DNA from: Clostridium ragsdalei P11
GTDB lineage: Bacteria > Bacillota > Clostridia > Clostridiales > Clostridiaceae
NCBI RefSeq assembly: GCF_001675165.1
Contig: NZ_LROS01000066.1
Span: 1-64,000, forward strand
DNA length: 64,000 bases
Direction of reading: 5' to 3'
Positions 53,414 to 63,098 of the stretch are shown here, piece after piece. The notes beneath the pieces were generated by a model that ran no database searches, had not been told where the DNA came from, and was given only the letters and a program-made list of their open reading frames with translations. The position numbers and the translations under genes were made by a program. Each line of letters opens with the position of its first letter. The first letter of the stretch is position 1.

Positions 53414-54289
53414 TTAATATTCAATGTCTAATACTTTCTTCATATGTTCAATAGGCATATTTTTTCCCGTCCACAATTTGAAAGCTGCTGCTCCCTGGAA
53501 CAACATCATTCCTAGTCCATTCATTGTCTTCTTACACCCCACTTCTTTTGCCATTTTTAGAAGTACTGTTTCTCTTGGTGCATAAACAGTATCTGTTACA
53601 ATTAAATCTGGCCTCAAAAAGCTTTTGTCTGGAATATATGTCTTACCCTCTAAAGGTTTCATTCCTACTCCTGTTGCATTTGCAAACAAGTAGCTATCTG
53701 CTATTTCTTCCTTTAATTTATCAAGATCAGCCAAATCATATAATTTAGCTTTGCATTTAGTTCTTTCATTTATATCTTTTACTGTCTTCTTTGCTCTTTC
53801 AAAAAATTTATCCTTATTATTGAATATTGATATCTCTGCTACTCCATCTAGTGCCGCTTGTACTTGAATTGCTGTAGCAGCTCCACCAGCACCTACTATT
53901 GTCATTTTCTTTCCTATTACATCTATATCATTATCCTTTAATGATTGCATATATCCAATACCATCTGTAACATGTCCAGTTAAAACGCCATTATCATTTA
54001 CAATTGTATTTACTGACCCACAAAGTTCTGCTGCCTCTGACAATTTATCTAGATATTTATGTACTACTGTTTTATTGGGCATTGATACATTTGCTCCTCG
54101 TACTTTCATTGCTCTAAAACCCTTTATAGTATCTTCAAGTTCTTCATTTCCAACTTCAAATGCAAGATAAGCATAGTCAAGTCCTAATTTTGCAAATGCC
54201 TCATTGTGCATTGCTGGTGAACTTGAATGTCTTATGGGATATGCAATCAATCCTATAAGTTCTGTATGTCCTGTAATTCTTTCTGTCAT
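53414..54289 (-). CDS. aroE: Shikimate/quinate dehydrogenase (AroE family)
   Basis: 291 residues from the ATG at 54289, which follows GGGAGAGG. Substrate motif SSSPAMHN, catalytic region NVSMPNK (Lys present), TDGIG and the NAD(P)-binding GAGGAATA. NVS in place of NVT is a mild change. In this catabolic setting it more likely oxidises quinate or shikimate than runs the biosynthetic direction. It is transcribed with the dehydroquinase gene upstream. Confidence 0.9.
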   Translation of the reverse strand: MTERITGHTELIGLIAYPIRHSSSPAMHNEAFAKLGLDYAYLAFEVGNEELEDTIKGFRAMKVRGANVSMPNKTVVHKYLDKLSEAAELCGSVNTIVNDNGVLTGHVTDGIGYMQSLKDNDIDVIGKKMTIVGAGGAATAIQVQAALDGVAEISIFNNKDKFFERAKKTVKDINERTKCKAKLYDLADLDKLKEEIADSYLFANATGVGMKPLEGKTYIPDKSFLRPDLIVTDTVYAPRETVLLKMAKEVGCKKTMNGLGMMLFQGAAAFKLWTGKNMPIEHMKKVLDIEY

Positions 54290-54331
54290 AGTAACCTCTC
54301 CCATTCGTATTTTATTTTTACTTATAGTCTA

Positions 54332-55099
54332 CTATTTAGTTGCTGTTATAAGTTTAAGTAATTTATCTAATTCATTTGCTTGTAATTGTCCTGGTGCTGA
54401 TGCTGCTTTAGCTGAACCAAAAGTAAGTGCTGAACCAAAAGTTTCACCTGCTAAACGGCTTATAACTCCAAGAGGTCCCATTGACATAGTAATAACTGGA
54501 GTTTGGTCATGATCACGTCTCATTTCATTAGTTGCACTTAAAAGCTCAAGTACATCATCAGGATTTGAAGGCATAACTGCTATCTTAGGTATATCTGCTC
54601 CTAGTTGCTGCATCTTACACAATCTAGATACTATTTCTTGTTTTGATGGAGTCTTATGAAAATCATGATTTGACATAATTACCTTTACTCCATTTTCATG
54701 CGCTGTATCAACAATTTCTTTTACTACTTTGCTACTACCAATAAATAATTCAACATCAATTAAATCTGCATTCTTAGTTGATGCAATTGCCTTATTAAGT
54801 TCAACATAATATTCTGGAGTAATTTCCTTTTCTCCACCTTCTTTTGCAGTTCTAAAAGTTACCAGTAGTGGAATATCATCTAATTGAACTCTAAGCTTAG
54901 TTAAAATTTCTTTTACCTTTTCAATATCTTCTACATCCTTGTAGTAATCAATTCTCCATTCCACAAGATCAAGGCTGATTGCCTTTAAGTATTTAACATC
55001 ATCTATTAACTCTTCATTAGTTCTTCCCATAAAAGGTACTGCAATTTTAGGAATTCCTTCTCCCAATTTTACATTTTTAACTTTTACTATACTTTTCAT
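54332..55099 (-). CDS. aroD: 3-dehydroquinate dehydratase, type I
   Basis: 255 residues from the ATG at 55099 (after GGAAGGAATG), the usual length of type I enzymes. The catalytic residues are recognisable: Glu in EWRIDYY, His in NHDFHKTP and the Schiff-base Lys in PKIAVMP. It interconverts 3-dehydroquinate and 3-dehydroshikimate by syn elimination. First gene of the minus-strand catabolic series, divergent from lysR. Confidence 0.93.
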   Translation of the reverse strand: MKSIVKVKNVKLGEGIPKIAVPFMGRTNEELIDDVKYLKAISLDLVEWRIDYYKDVEDIEKVKEILTKLRVQLDDIPLLVTFRTAKEGGEKEITPEYYVELNKAIASTKNADLIDVELFIGSSKVVKEIVDTAHENGVKVIMSNHDFHKTPSKQEIVSRLCKMQQLGADIPKIAVMPSNPDDVLELLSATNEMRRDHDQTPVITMSMGPLGVISRLAGETFGSALTFGSAKAASAPGQLQANELDKLLKLITATK

Positions 55100-55242
55100 A
55101 TTTTCATTCCTTCCGATTTTATAGTAATCGTTATCGTAACTCATAAAAAAATTAAATGCAATCTTTTTTATTTTTTAACTAAATTTATAATTTAATAAAA
55201 GTAATTTTTTTAATTTACAAAAATCGTATTATTTTTAACGAC

Positions 55243-55269
55243 ATAATAGTTATTTTTTTAACATATCAT
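55243..55269. promoter_or_regulatory. Candidate LysR-regulator binding site
   Basis: An imperfect inverted repeat ATAATAGTTA-N7-AACATATCAT in the 288-bp gap between aroD and lysR, of the AT-rich dyad type LysR regulators use. The rest of the gap is AT-rich without another feature I can support. Confidence 0.4.
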
Positions 55270-55387
55270 GATTATATTATAATTCATTCTCTTTGATAAT
55301 TCTAATACATCTTTTCATGATTATTGATAGTTTTTTTCTATGAATTATGGTATATTATTTTTAATGTATATTGGAGGGAACTATTAT

Positions 55388-56299
55388 ATGAATTTAAATC
55401 AATTATATTATTTTAGAACTGTTGCAAAACTTGAACACTTTAGAAAAGCAGCATCTGAACTAAATATTTCTCAGCCAAGTTTAAGTAATTCAATGACAAA
55501 TTTAGAATCAGAACTTGGTCTTTGTTTATTTGAAAAGCAAGGTAGAAATGTCATACTAACAAAATATGGTCGTATATTTTTAAAAGATGTAGAAAAAATA
55601 CTTGATGAATTGGAAAATGCAAAAAAAAAGATGAAGCAGTTAGCCAGTGGTGATACAGGGCATATTGACATTGCATATATTTCTCCCTTAGCACATCAGT
55701 ACATTCCAAATACAGTACGTAACTTTTTAGATTTAGAAGAGAACAAAAATGTTACTTTTACATTCAACCAAGGATTTACAAATGAGCTTATTAAAGGCTT
55801 AAAAAGTGATAAATATGACCTGATTTTTTCATCTTATTCAGAAGAGGAGCCAGATATAACCTTTGTGCCAATTATTGAACAAGAACTATTTGTTATAGTT
55901 CCACTAAACCACCCTCTTGGGAAACTTAATAATATTGATCTTGTTGATATCAAACCTTATCCTTTAGTGGGATATGACAAAGATTCTGGTCTTGGAAAAT
56001 TTATTTCTAACTTAATGAAGAGTATAAATATAAAACCTAAAATAATTTGTGAAGCCGCAGATGAATATGCTATTACTGCTCTAGTTTCTTCAAACTTTGG
56101 TATATCTATCATAGCAGAAGCACCTGCACTAAAACATGCAAAAGTAAAAAAACTAACAATTACTAATCCTAAATACTCTAGGAAAATTTACCTTGCTTAT
56201 AAGAAAAATAGGATTTTTCCTCCTGCTGTTCATAACTTTATTTCATACATCAAAAAGAAAAGTATCATTGAAGGCATGAAGCTTTATTCTGAATCCTAA
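55388..56299 (+). CDS. LysR family transcriptional regulator
   Basis: 303 residues from the ATG at 55388, after GGAGGG. The N-terminal winged helix has the classic FRKAASELNISQPSLSNSM pattern; the C-terminal part is a periplasmic-binding-like effector domain. Divergent from aroD, so it is the obvious regulator of the cluster, probably responding to quinate, shikimate or a pathway intermediate. The longer frame to 55340 lacks a ribosome binding site. Confidence 0.93.
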   Translation: MNLNQLYYFRTVAKLEHFRKAASELNISQPSLSNSMTNLESELGLCLFEKQGRNVILTKYGRIFLKDVEKILDELENAKKKMKQLASGDTGHIDIAYISPLAHQYIPNTVRNFLDLEENKNVTFTFNQGFTNELIKGLKSDKYDLIFSSYSEEEPDITFVPIIEQELFVIVPLNHPLGKLNNIDLVDIKPYPLVGYDKDSGLGKFISNLMKSINIKPKIICEAADEYAITALVSSNFGISIIAEAPALKHAKVKKLTITNPKYSRKIYLAYKKNRIFPPAVHNFISYIKKKSIIEGMKLYSES

Positions 56300-56314
56300 A
56301 AAAATTATATTCTT

Positions 56315-56662
56315 TTACTTTATGTAAATTTTTTGACGAATCTCTATTAATTTTCCTTCTTCAACATTTTTAAATGTTCCAGTGATTCCTTCTATAACCA
56401 TTTTAGCTTTTCCCTGGGGCATTATAATCTTTCCAGGTTTCAAATTTTCTACTTTTTTTATCACTTTCATGTCTTCACTTACAAACAAAACGTCAATAGA
56501 AAATTTCATAAAGAATGTATGAATGCTGTTACAAGGCTTAATCAAAATCCCCTCATGATGTGGTTTTTTACGAAACATAAACCCTAAAAATCTTTTAACA
56601 AAACTATCTGCTATAAATATTTCAGCTATAACCTCTGACTCATATACTAAAGTCTTGACCAC
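56315..56662 (-). CDS. DUF192 family protein
   Basis: 115 residues from the GTG at 56662, preceded by AGAGGTG; an in-frame TTG lies 6 codons upstream. DUF192 features: RFLGFMFRK, the GILIKPCNSIHTFFMKFSID block and the C-terminal VIEG. Function unknown. It starts 4 bp after tadC, so it is the last gene of the pilus operon, and DUF192 genes are known to occur near Tad loci. Confidence 0.8.
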   Translation of the reverse strand: MVKTLVYESEVIAEIFIADSFVKRFLGFMFRKKPHHEGILIKPCNSIHTFFMKFSIDVLFVSEDMKVIKKVENLKPGKIIMPQGKAKMVIEGITGTFKNVEEGKLIEIRQKIYIK

Positions 56663-56666
56663 ATTA

Positions 56667-57587
56667 TCACCTCTTAGCAAATATAGTAATCATCCTTATA
56701 ACGGCAGGCCCTAATATAATTATAAATATGGTAGGGAAAATAAAAAAAATTAATGGAAAAAGCATTTTAATAGGAGCCTTCATAGCCTTTTCTCTAGACA
56801 CCTGTCTCCTATGTTCTCTCAAATTTGCAGATTCAATTCTGATCACTTTGCTTAAACTTACTCCTAATTCATCTGCCTGAATTAACGAACTAATAAACAT
56901 GGAAAGTTCCTTTACATCACAACGTTCACTCATATTTTTAAGGGCGGCTTTTCGCTCTATTCCCATAGTAATTTCCTTAAGACTCTTTGCAAATTCATCA
57001 CAAAGTTCTCCATTTATATTACTTATAACTCTAGCTATAGCACCGTCAAAGGATAAACCTGCCTCAACACTAACTGTAATTAAATCTAAAGTATAAGGTA
57101 AGTCCTTTAAAATTTTATCTTTTCTATTTTGAATTCTTCTTGATAGATAAAAATTAAAGAAGGCATTAATAGTTATCACTATAAGTATTGTAAAAACAAT
57201 AACTTTCATTATATTAAAATCAACCATTAGCACAAGTACTCCTAGAATTGTAGAAAAAATCAAGATAATCATGCTCTTTTTAAGCATCCATTTTTGAGCA
57301 GTACTATTTTTTAAAACCCCTGCTCTTTCTAACTTTTTGTTAAGCATTACAATTTTTTGATGAGGCGTTATGGTAAGCATAACCTTACTAAAGTTTTCAT
57401 AAAAAGGCATTATCATTCTTTGTGAAAAAGTCTTATTTTCAATTTCTTCTTCTTTCAAATTATCCAGCTCATTAATCTCTGTAAATCTCTTTTTAATTTT
57501 TATTTTGTCACCGTTTATAGCTGTTAGTATTCCATAGGAAAGAAAAAAAATTGACAAAAAGAAGATGAAAAATGCAAAATAAAGCAT
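56667..57587 (-). CDS. tadC: Tad pilus assembly membrane protein TadC
   Basis: 306 residues of the GspF/TadC type II secretion F family, with an N-terminal membrane segment, a cytoplasmic core containing SVEAGLSFDGAIARV and ADELGVSLSKVIR, and C-terminal membrane segments. With TadB it forms the inner-membrane platform for Flp pilus assembly. The gap to tadB is 16 bp. Confidence 0.9.
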   Translation of the reverse strand: MLYFAFFIFFLSIFFLSYGILTAINGDKIKIKKRFTEINELDNLKEEEIENKTFSQRMIMPFYENFSKVMLTITPHQKIVMLNKKLERAGVLKNSTAQKWMLKKSMIILIFSTILGVLVLMVDFNIMKVIVFTILIVITINAFFNFYLSRRIQNRKDKILKDLPYTLDLITVSVEAGLSFDGAIARVISNINGELCDEFAKSLKEITMGIERKAALKNMSERCDVKELSMFISSLIQADELGVSLSKVIRIESANLREHRRQVSREKAMKAPIKMLFPLIFFIFPTIFIIILGPAVIRMITIFAKR

Positions 57588-57603
57588 GTACCTCTCTCCT
57601 TTC

Positions 57604-58566
57604 TTACATATCTATATTAATAATTTTTCTTATCATTAATAATCCAAGAAGCTCACTTAATACAGCAGCCGCTACCATAATTAAACCAATAGAAGTTGTA
57701 AATAGCAAAAGTATATACTCCTTGTTAAAAAGGTAAATTGCTGACCCTAAAAAAATAGGTATAAGCATTAAAATAATGCCCGATAATCTTCCCTGAGCTG
57801 TCAGTGTTTTTAGCTCATTTTTTATCTTTTGTCTCTCCCTTATAGTTTCCGATATATTATCAAGTACTTCAGACAAATTTCCTCCTATATCTTTCTGTAT
57901 TAAAATAACATTCACTATAAGTCTAAGATCTTCTGATTCAACTCTGCTAAGCAAATTTTTTAAAGCATCTTCTTCAGAAATCCCAAGACTCATCTCTTTG
58001 AGTAATTTCTTAAATTCCTTTGAAAAAGGATCACTGGTTTCTTCTGATACTACAGCTATAGCTTGTAAGAAAGAATATCCTGCTTTTAAAGAGTTTGAAA
58101 TTATAGTTATACCTTCATTTAATTCACTGTCAAAGTCCTTAATTCTATCTTTTTTTCTCTTTCTTATTATAAATTTGGGGACGTTCCATATTAGAATATA
58201 AATTAAAATGATAACAAAATAATTTTTAAAAACTGCAAATGCCAGAAAAGCAAAGGCAGAGGAAAATAGTATTTTTATAACCAGAAGTTCCTCTACAGTA
58301 ATAGATAAATCTGCCTTCATGAGTTCAACCTCAAGCTTTTTATCTTTCTTTTTATTTAACCAGATCTTAGGTATTAAATTTGATAGAGTTTTTAATATGC
58401 TTACCCTGTCCTTCTTATTATTTTTATACTTTTGGGAAATAGCATAATCCTCATCAAAATATTTAAGCTTACGAATAGGTTTATCTTTACTAAATAATTC
58501 AATTAATACAGTGCTTATAAAAAGCCACACCATTAAAAATATCACTGTTACTATGACATATATCAT
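57604..58566 (-). CDS. tadB: Tad pilus assembly membrane protein TadB
   Basis: 320 residues of the F family with three or four membrane segments. SNSLKAGYSFLQAIAVV and QKDIGGNLSEVLDNI are the paired platform motifs. It is adjacent to tadC and follows the ATPase gene. AAGGAGGAGG precedes the ATG. Confidence 0.9.
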   Translation of the reverse strand: MIYVIVTVIFLMVWLFISTVLIELFSKDKPIRKLKYFDEDYAISQKYKNNKKDRVSILKTLSNLIPKIWLNKKKDKKLEVELMKADLSITVEELLVIKILFSSAFAFLAFAVFKNYFVIILIYILIWNVPKFIIRKRKKDRIKDFDSELNEGITIISNSLKAGYSFLQAIAVVSEETSDPFSKEFKKLLKEMSLGISEEDALKNLLSRVESEDLRLIVNVILIQKDIGGNLSEVLDNISETIRERQKIKNELKTLTAQGRLSGIILMLIPIFLGSAIYLFNKEYILLLFTTSIGLIMVAAAVLSELLGLLMIRKIINIDM

Positions 58567-58615
58567 AAGCCCTCCTCCTTGATTTTGCTTTAGGCATTTG
58601 AAAGAAAATAAGAAA

Positions 58616-59944
58616 TTATCTCAAAATATCTGGTGGTACATTTATACCTTTCTCCTTAAGCTTCTGTACAAATTTGGGCATAATACCTGTAGGAATAAAT
58701 TCTCCTCTTACTTTTCCTTTATTATCAACGCCCCTTTGCTCAAACTTAAATATATCCTGAAGTATAATTACATCCCCCTCCATGCCTTGAACCTCCGTTA
58801 TATAAGTGATTTTTCTACTTCCATCCATGAGCCTTGATTGCTGAACTATTATATCAATAGCAGAAGCCACCTGATCTCTGATAGCCTTAATTGGAAGATT
58901 CATTCCCGACATAAGCACCATGGTTTCAATTCTAGATAACATATCTCTTGGTGAATTAGCATGACCTGTTGTAAGAGATCCATCATGGCCAGTATTCATA
59001 GCTTGCAGCATATCCAAAGCTTCTCCAGAACGAACCTCACCTACAATAATTCTGTCAGGACGCATTCTTAAACTATTTCTAACTAAATCCCTTATAGTAA
59101 CTTCCCCTTTTCCTTCTACATTTGCAGGCCTTGTCTCGAGCCTTACTACATGCTCCTGAGAAAGCTGAAGTTCTGCTGCATCCTCAATAGTCACTATACG
59201 TTCATTTTCAGGTATAAATGAGGAAAGAACATTTAACGTAGTAGTTTTACCACTTCCTGTACCACCTGAAACAACTATATTTAATCTTCCTTCTACACAA
59301 TATTTTATAAGTTTCGCCATGCTTTGAGTCATTGTTCCAAAGCTAACCAAATCCTCTACTTTAAATGGATCTTCTGCAAATTTTCTAATAGTGATAGAGG
59401 GACCATCAATGGCTAAGGGAGATATTATAGCATTTACTCTAGAGCCATTAGGGAGCCTAGCATCTACCATAGGTGAACTTTCATCTATTCTCCTTCCAAT
59501 TGGTGCTACAATTTTTTTTATAACATGGAGTACGTGATTATCATCTTTAAATTTAGCATCCGTAAGTACTAGCTTTCCGTTTTTTTCAATATATACATGC
59601 TCTGGACCATTAACCATAATTTCAGTAACACCGTTATCTGAAAGCAATCCTGTAATCGGACCAAATCCTATAATTTCATTTAACAGCTCTTCTTTTATTT
59701 TTTTCTTATGATTATTAGTCATATTTAGTGATTCCATTTCAATATGCTTGGTAACAATATAATCAATTTTTTGCTTTAATTCCTGATTATGTTCAGAAAT
59801 TTCATTAAAATCTATATCAAGTTCTTCAATTACCCTATTTTGAATTTTCATCTTCAATTCATAATAAGGATCTATTTCTTCCCTAACAGATTTATTGGCT
59901 TTTTTATCTACATTTATTTCTTCCAATCTTTTCATAAGAGACAT
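58616..59944 (-). CDS. tadA: Tad/CpaF secretion ATPase TadA
   Basis: 442 residues, a GspE/VirB11-type hexameric ATPase. Walker A VVSGGTGSGKTT, Asp box EDAAELQL, Walker B region RPDRIIVGEVR and His box TGHDGSLTTGHAN are all present. It powers pilus assembly on the cytoplasmic face. AGGAGGAATTACT precedes the ATG. Between it and tadB lies half of a short repeat (AGGCATTTGAAA at 58591). Confidence 0.94.
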   Translation of the reverse strand: MSLMKRLEEINVDKKANKSVREEIDPYYELKMKIQNRVIEELDIDFNEISEHNQELKQKIDYIVTKHIEMESLNMTNNHKKKIKEELLNEIIGFGPITGLLSDNGVTEIMVNGPEHVYIEKNGKLVLTDAKFKDDNHVLHVIKKIVAPIGRRIDESSPMVDARLPNGSRVNAIISPLAIDGPSITIRKFAEDPFKVEDLVSFGTMTQSMAKLIKYCVEGRLNIVVSGGTGSGKTTTLNVLSSFIPENERIVTIEDAAELQLSQEHVVRLETRPANVEGKGEVTIRDLVRNSLRMRPDRIIVGEVRSGEALDMLQAMNTGHDGSLTTGHANSPRDMLSRIETMVLMSGMNLPIKAIRDQVASAIDIIVQQSRLMDGSRKITYITEVQGMEGDVIILQDIFKFEQRGVDNKGKVRGEFIPTGIMPKFVQKLKEKGINVPPDILR

Positions 59945-59960
59945 AGTAATTCCTCCTGCT

Positions 59961-60033
59961 TAGGTATTTGAAAGAAAATAACAAGTCAAATATTCTTCGC
60001 ATAGTGCCCCTTGTTATTTCTTTCAAAATGCCT
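59961..60033. repeat. Short palindromic repeat, long-arm copy
   Basis: AGGTATTTGAAAGAAAATAA at the left faces TTATTTCTTTCAAAATGCCT at the right, an imperfect stem of about 24 bp with a loop of about 24 nt. It spans the tadZ end and the tadZ-tadA gap; the tadZ stop TGA and last codons (KAF) come from it. Half of the same unit is at 58591-58610 and a compact version at 30128. It may act as a stabilising hairpin or partial terminator. Confidence 0.7.
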
Positions 60034-61180
60034 TAATCAAGCTCTTACACATTTCATCCAGTGCCTTTACTACTTTTAATTTATAGTATTTGTCATCATG
60101 ACATAAAGGAATCCCTTTATTTACTGAAGCAATAACAGTCTTTTCTTCATCTGGTATAAATGCAAAGACACCATCCTTAAAGGCCTCCTCCACTTCTTTT
60201 TTGTTTATTCCGTACTTTACATTAAATCTATTTATAACAAGCTTAACTTTGTTTTTATCATATCCAACGGATTCCATAACTTTAAGACCCAATTTAGTAT
60301 TCTTAAGAGCTATAATCTCCATAGTTGACACCATAAGTATTTTTTGTGCCATATCTAAAATATAAAGGGTACTATCATTAAAATTAATACCTGTGTCTAC
60401 AACAATTACGTCGTATTCTTTTCTTACATCCTTCATTATTTTCTCAATAGCTTCTTTTGTTATATATTCCGCTGCTTCCGGTTTTTGAGGAGCAAAGAAT
60501 ATATCAAGATTATCATTATATTTATATAAATAAGGTTTTATATTTTCATAAGAATCTATTTGTCCATCCTCCACTGCATCTAAAATAGTCTTTTCACTAT
60601 ACTTATTAACCAGCATAGATATATCACCAAACTGTAAATCCATATCTATAAGAAGTACTTTTTTATAGGATTCCTTGCTTAAAACAATAGCTGTGTTAAC
60701 CGCTAAAACTGATTTTCCCACACCACCTTTAGAACTAAAGAAAGCTATAGTTTTGGCATCTCTCACTTTTTCTGCACTTCCTGTAAGCTTTACCTGTCGT
60801 TCCCTGCACTTTTCATAAGTTGTTGTTATAGTCTCAATTAAGGTATTATAGTTAAAAGGTTTTATTATATATTCTTTAGCACCATGAAACATTGCCTTTT
60901 TTAAATACTCACTTTCAGCCTGAACAGACATAATAATTACCATTACAGAAGGGTACTCCATGGTTATCTTTTCAGTAGCTTCTAAGCCATTTAAAACAGG
61001 CATGTTAATATCCATCAAAACCACATCAGGATTTACCTTTGGTATAATTTTAAATACTTCTTCACCATTATCCGCTTCTCCTACAACTTCAATATTTTCT
61101 TTATCTAAATTCAATATTTTTTTTATTACATTTCTAGTTTCTTCAATATCATCTGCAATTAGCACTCTGATCTTATTCAT
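60023..61180 (-). CDS. tadZ: TadZ/CpaE-like pilus assembly protein (receiver plus ParA/MinD ATPase)
   Basis: 385 residues: an intact response-regulator receiver domain (1-120; acidic pocket D10/D11, phospho-acceptor D57 in LMDINMP, and a conserved Lys in IIKPFN) fused to a MinD/ParA ATPase with the deviant Walker A FFSSKGGVGKS. The family positions Tad machinery in the cell. In many TadZ proteins the receiver is degenerate; here it looks able to be phosphorylated, although no kinase gene is adjacent. Confidence 0.9.
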   Translation of the reverse strand: MNKIRVLIADDIEETRNVIKKILNLDKENIEVVGEADNGEEVFKIIPKVNPDVVLMDINMPVLNGLEATEKITMEYPSVMVIIMSVQAESEYLKKAMFHGAKEYIIKPFNYNTLIETITTTYEKCRERQVKLTGSAEKVRDAKTIAFFSSKGGVGKSVLAVNTAIVLSKESYKKVLLIDMDLQFGDISMLVNKYSEKTILDAVEDGQIDSYENIKPYLYKYNDNLDIFFAPQKPEAAEYITKEAIEKIMKDVRKEYDVIVVDTGINFNDSTLYILDMAQKILMVSTMEIIALKNTKLGLKVMESVGYDKNKVKLVINRFNVKYGINKKEVEEAFKDGVFAFIPDEEKTVIASVNKGIPLCHDDKYYKLKVVKALDEMCKSLIKAF

Positions 61181-61191
61181 TTTTCATCCCC

Positions 61192-62157
61192 CTACTGTCC
61201 GAGTATTGGAATTTTAATTGTCTCTCCAGTTAATATTAAATTCTCATCCTGTATATTATTTGCTTCTTTTATAATAGTATATTTGCCTTCATCTTCATAA
61301 AACTTTCTACCAATATTTTCTAAGGTATCTCCAGGTTCCACTATATAGCTTTTATAATTTTCACTACTTGTAATGTTTAAATTATTTTCTTTATTGAAAG
61401 TCTTTTCATCAGTATTAACAGACATCTCTTCCCATGTAATTCCATTTGTTTCTGTAGTTCTTTCATCTTTTAATGGTCTAAGAGCTAGCTTGATGCTTCC
61501 TATACTTTGAGCAAGTACTACCTTTTCCAAATCTGATACTTTAACTGATAGGGTTACTAAAAAATTTGTTGGTGCTTTTCCATTATCACTGCTTTTATTA
61601 CTATTACTTTCTTTATTCTCTCTACTTATCTGTTTATCTACTGCTAATACCTGGATGTTCTGTAATACAATTTTTGCTTCATCTGGTCTAACTACTTTTG
61701 TTCCATCTCTCTTTTCAGATGTATACACAATGATATCCACATAATCTTTTGGTTTTAACAATCCTGAAACCCCTGAATCACCTGTAACACTAATAGAAAT
61801 TGCTCTATAATCATTATCCATTTTTAAATTAAGTTCATCTCCACCCTTCTCCAAAAGTTTATCAATATGAAACCCTTCATTTTTTGAAATTGTTTGAGTT
61901 GCATATTTTCCCGCAATTTTTGAAGAATCTTTAATATAGTTATCAAAAATAGGATTATAAGGCACCTGTATCTTTTTTATCATTTTCTTATCTATAAGGG
62001 TTCCTGAAGATATTGTCTCAGCTGCTACTAAAATTGTTGTTTTTTTAGCCGCTTCACTTGACGATTTCAACGATTGTAAATATGCAAAAGCAGCCACTGC
62101 AGCTATTAGCGCTAAAATAAAAGATATCAATATCAATTTTTGTCCTCTGCTTTTCAT
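61192..62157 (-). CDS. cpaB: CpaB/RcpC-like pilus assembly protein with SAF and LysM domains
   Basis: About 321 residues: an N-terminal membrane anchor (about 8-28), a SAF domain (SSGTLIDKKMIKKIQVPY and following), an RcpC/CpaB region (DDYRAISISV...) and a C-terminal LysM domain (VEPGDTLENIGRKFY). In Gram-negatives CpaB works with the outer-membrane secretin. Here no secretin is expected, and the LysM domain would instead tie the pilus base to peptidoglycan. The ATG at 62157 is best placed after GGAGGATA. Confidence 0.87.
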   Translation of the reverse strand: MKSRGQKLILISFILALIAAVAAFAYLQSLKSSSEAAKKTTILVAAETISSGTLIDKKMIKKIQVPYNPIFDNYIKDSSKIAGKYATQTISKNEGFHIDKLLEKGGDELNLKMDNDYRAISISVTGDSGVSGLLKPKDYVDIIVYTSEKRDGTKVVRPDEAKIVLQNIQVLAVDKQISRENKESNSNKSSDNGKAPTNFLVTLSVKVSDLEKVVLAQSIGSIKLALRPLKDERTTETNGITWEEMSVNTDEKTFNKENNLNITSSENYKSYIVEPGDTLENIGRKFYEDEGKYTIIKEANNIQDENLILTGETIKIPILGQ

Positions 62158-62192
62158 CACTATCCTCCTTCATCCCATATCAGTAATCCTAC

Positions 62193-63086
62193 TTATTTTG
62201 ATAATTTTGCACCATATAACCCTGTGTCATTTAAATTTGTATCAACCGGACAATTTAAAACAAATCTAACAAACCTTCCTTTAACTTCTATTTTTCCTGA
62301 ATTATTAGTTACATCCTCTACATAAAACGCTGCGAATCCTACTACTAATACTGACTTTTGTCCACTTACAGCTAAAGAATCTACTAAAGGCATTATCCAT
62401 AGTCTTATTGAGTCTCTTGGAAAATTATCAAAAGTGCTGTATTCAGAGTTGATATACTTTTTTATATCATTACAAGCTCCTGCCATATTACCCGGTTCAG
62501 TATCTATATAGTCACCTACTGATATTGTTCCACTGTAACCATATAGTGCATTTGCTCTAAAAACACTTTCACCAGACCCACCAAGCGAAACTGCACCATA
62601 ATTTCCTGAGTATCCATCTCCTGCATCTTCTTTAAGTGTTACTAAGTCTCCATAAGAAAATTTATATACTTCTACAGCAAAAGGCCTTATCCCACCTGTT
62701 ACTGATTTTGCAGGGGCAACTACAGCCTTTGTCTTAGCCTTTATATTGCTGCTGTTTATTCCTATTACTTGAGCAAATAGGTGCTTTACATTTTTAACTT
62801 CTTCTATTTGAATGCTCTTATGATCTACACCAACAGTTATTAGGGCTAGACTTGGATCTACATTATTTTTTTGAAGATAATCTACAGCTGCAGTCCTTGC
62901 CTTCATCTCATTATCAGGTAATTCAAGTACCGCTGCTAAGGCCCCTGAGTCGATTGCATTTGTTAACTTTGTCTTTTCTATATAAACCATACCTACATCA
63001 AGTACGTAAGCAGTAAACCCAAGTAATACAGTAATGAGTAAACAGGAAATAATAGCAACATTTCCTCTATCATTTAACTTCCTCAT
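62193..63086 (-). CDS. TadG-like pilus assembly protein
   Basis: 297 residues. The N-terminus LNDRGNVAIISCLLITVLLG is a pseudopilin-like TadE/TadG membrane segment; an extracytoplasmic part (about 40-297) follows with no recognised motif. Similar proteins in Tad loci carry a Tad_N domain. AGGAGAGATATAA precedes the ATG. It is between cpaB and tadE in a close series. Confidence 0.75.
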   Translation of the reverse strand: MRKLNDRGNVAIISCLLITVLLGFTAYVLDVGMVYIEKTKLTNAIDSGALAAVLELPDNEMKARTAAVDYLQKNNVDPSLALITVGVDHKSIQIEEVKNVKHLFAQVIGINSSNIKAKTKAVVAPAKSVTGGIRPFAVEVYKFSYGDLVTLKEDAGDGYSGNYGAVSLGGSGESVFRANALYGYSGTISVGDYIDTEPGNMAGACNDIKKYINSEYSTFDNFPRDSIRLWIMPLVDSLAVSGQKSVLVVGFAAFYVEDVTNNSGKIEVKGRFVRFVLNCPVDTNLNDTGLYGAKLSK

Positions 63087-63098
63087 TTATATCTCTCC

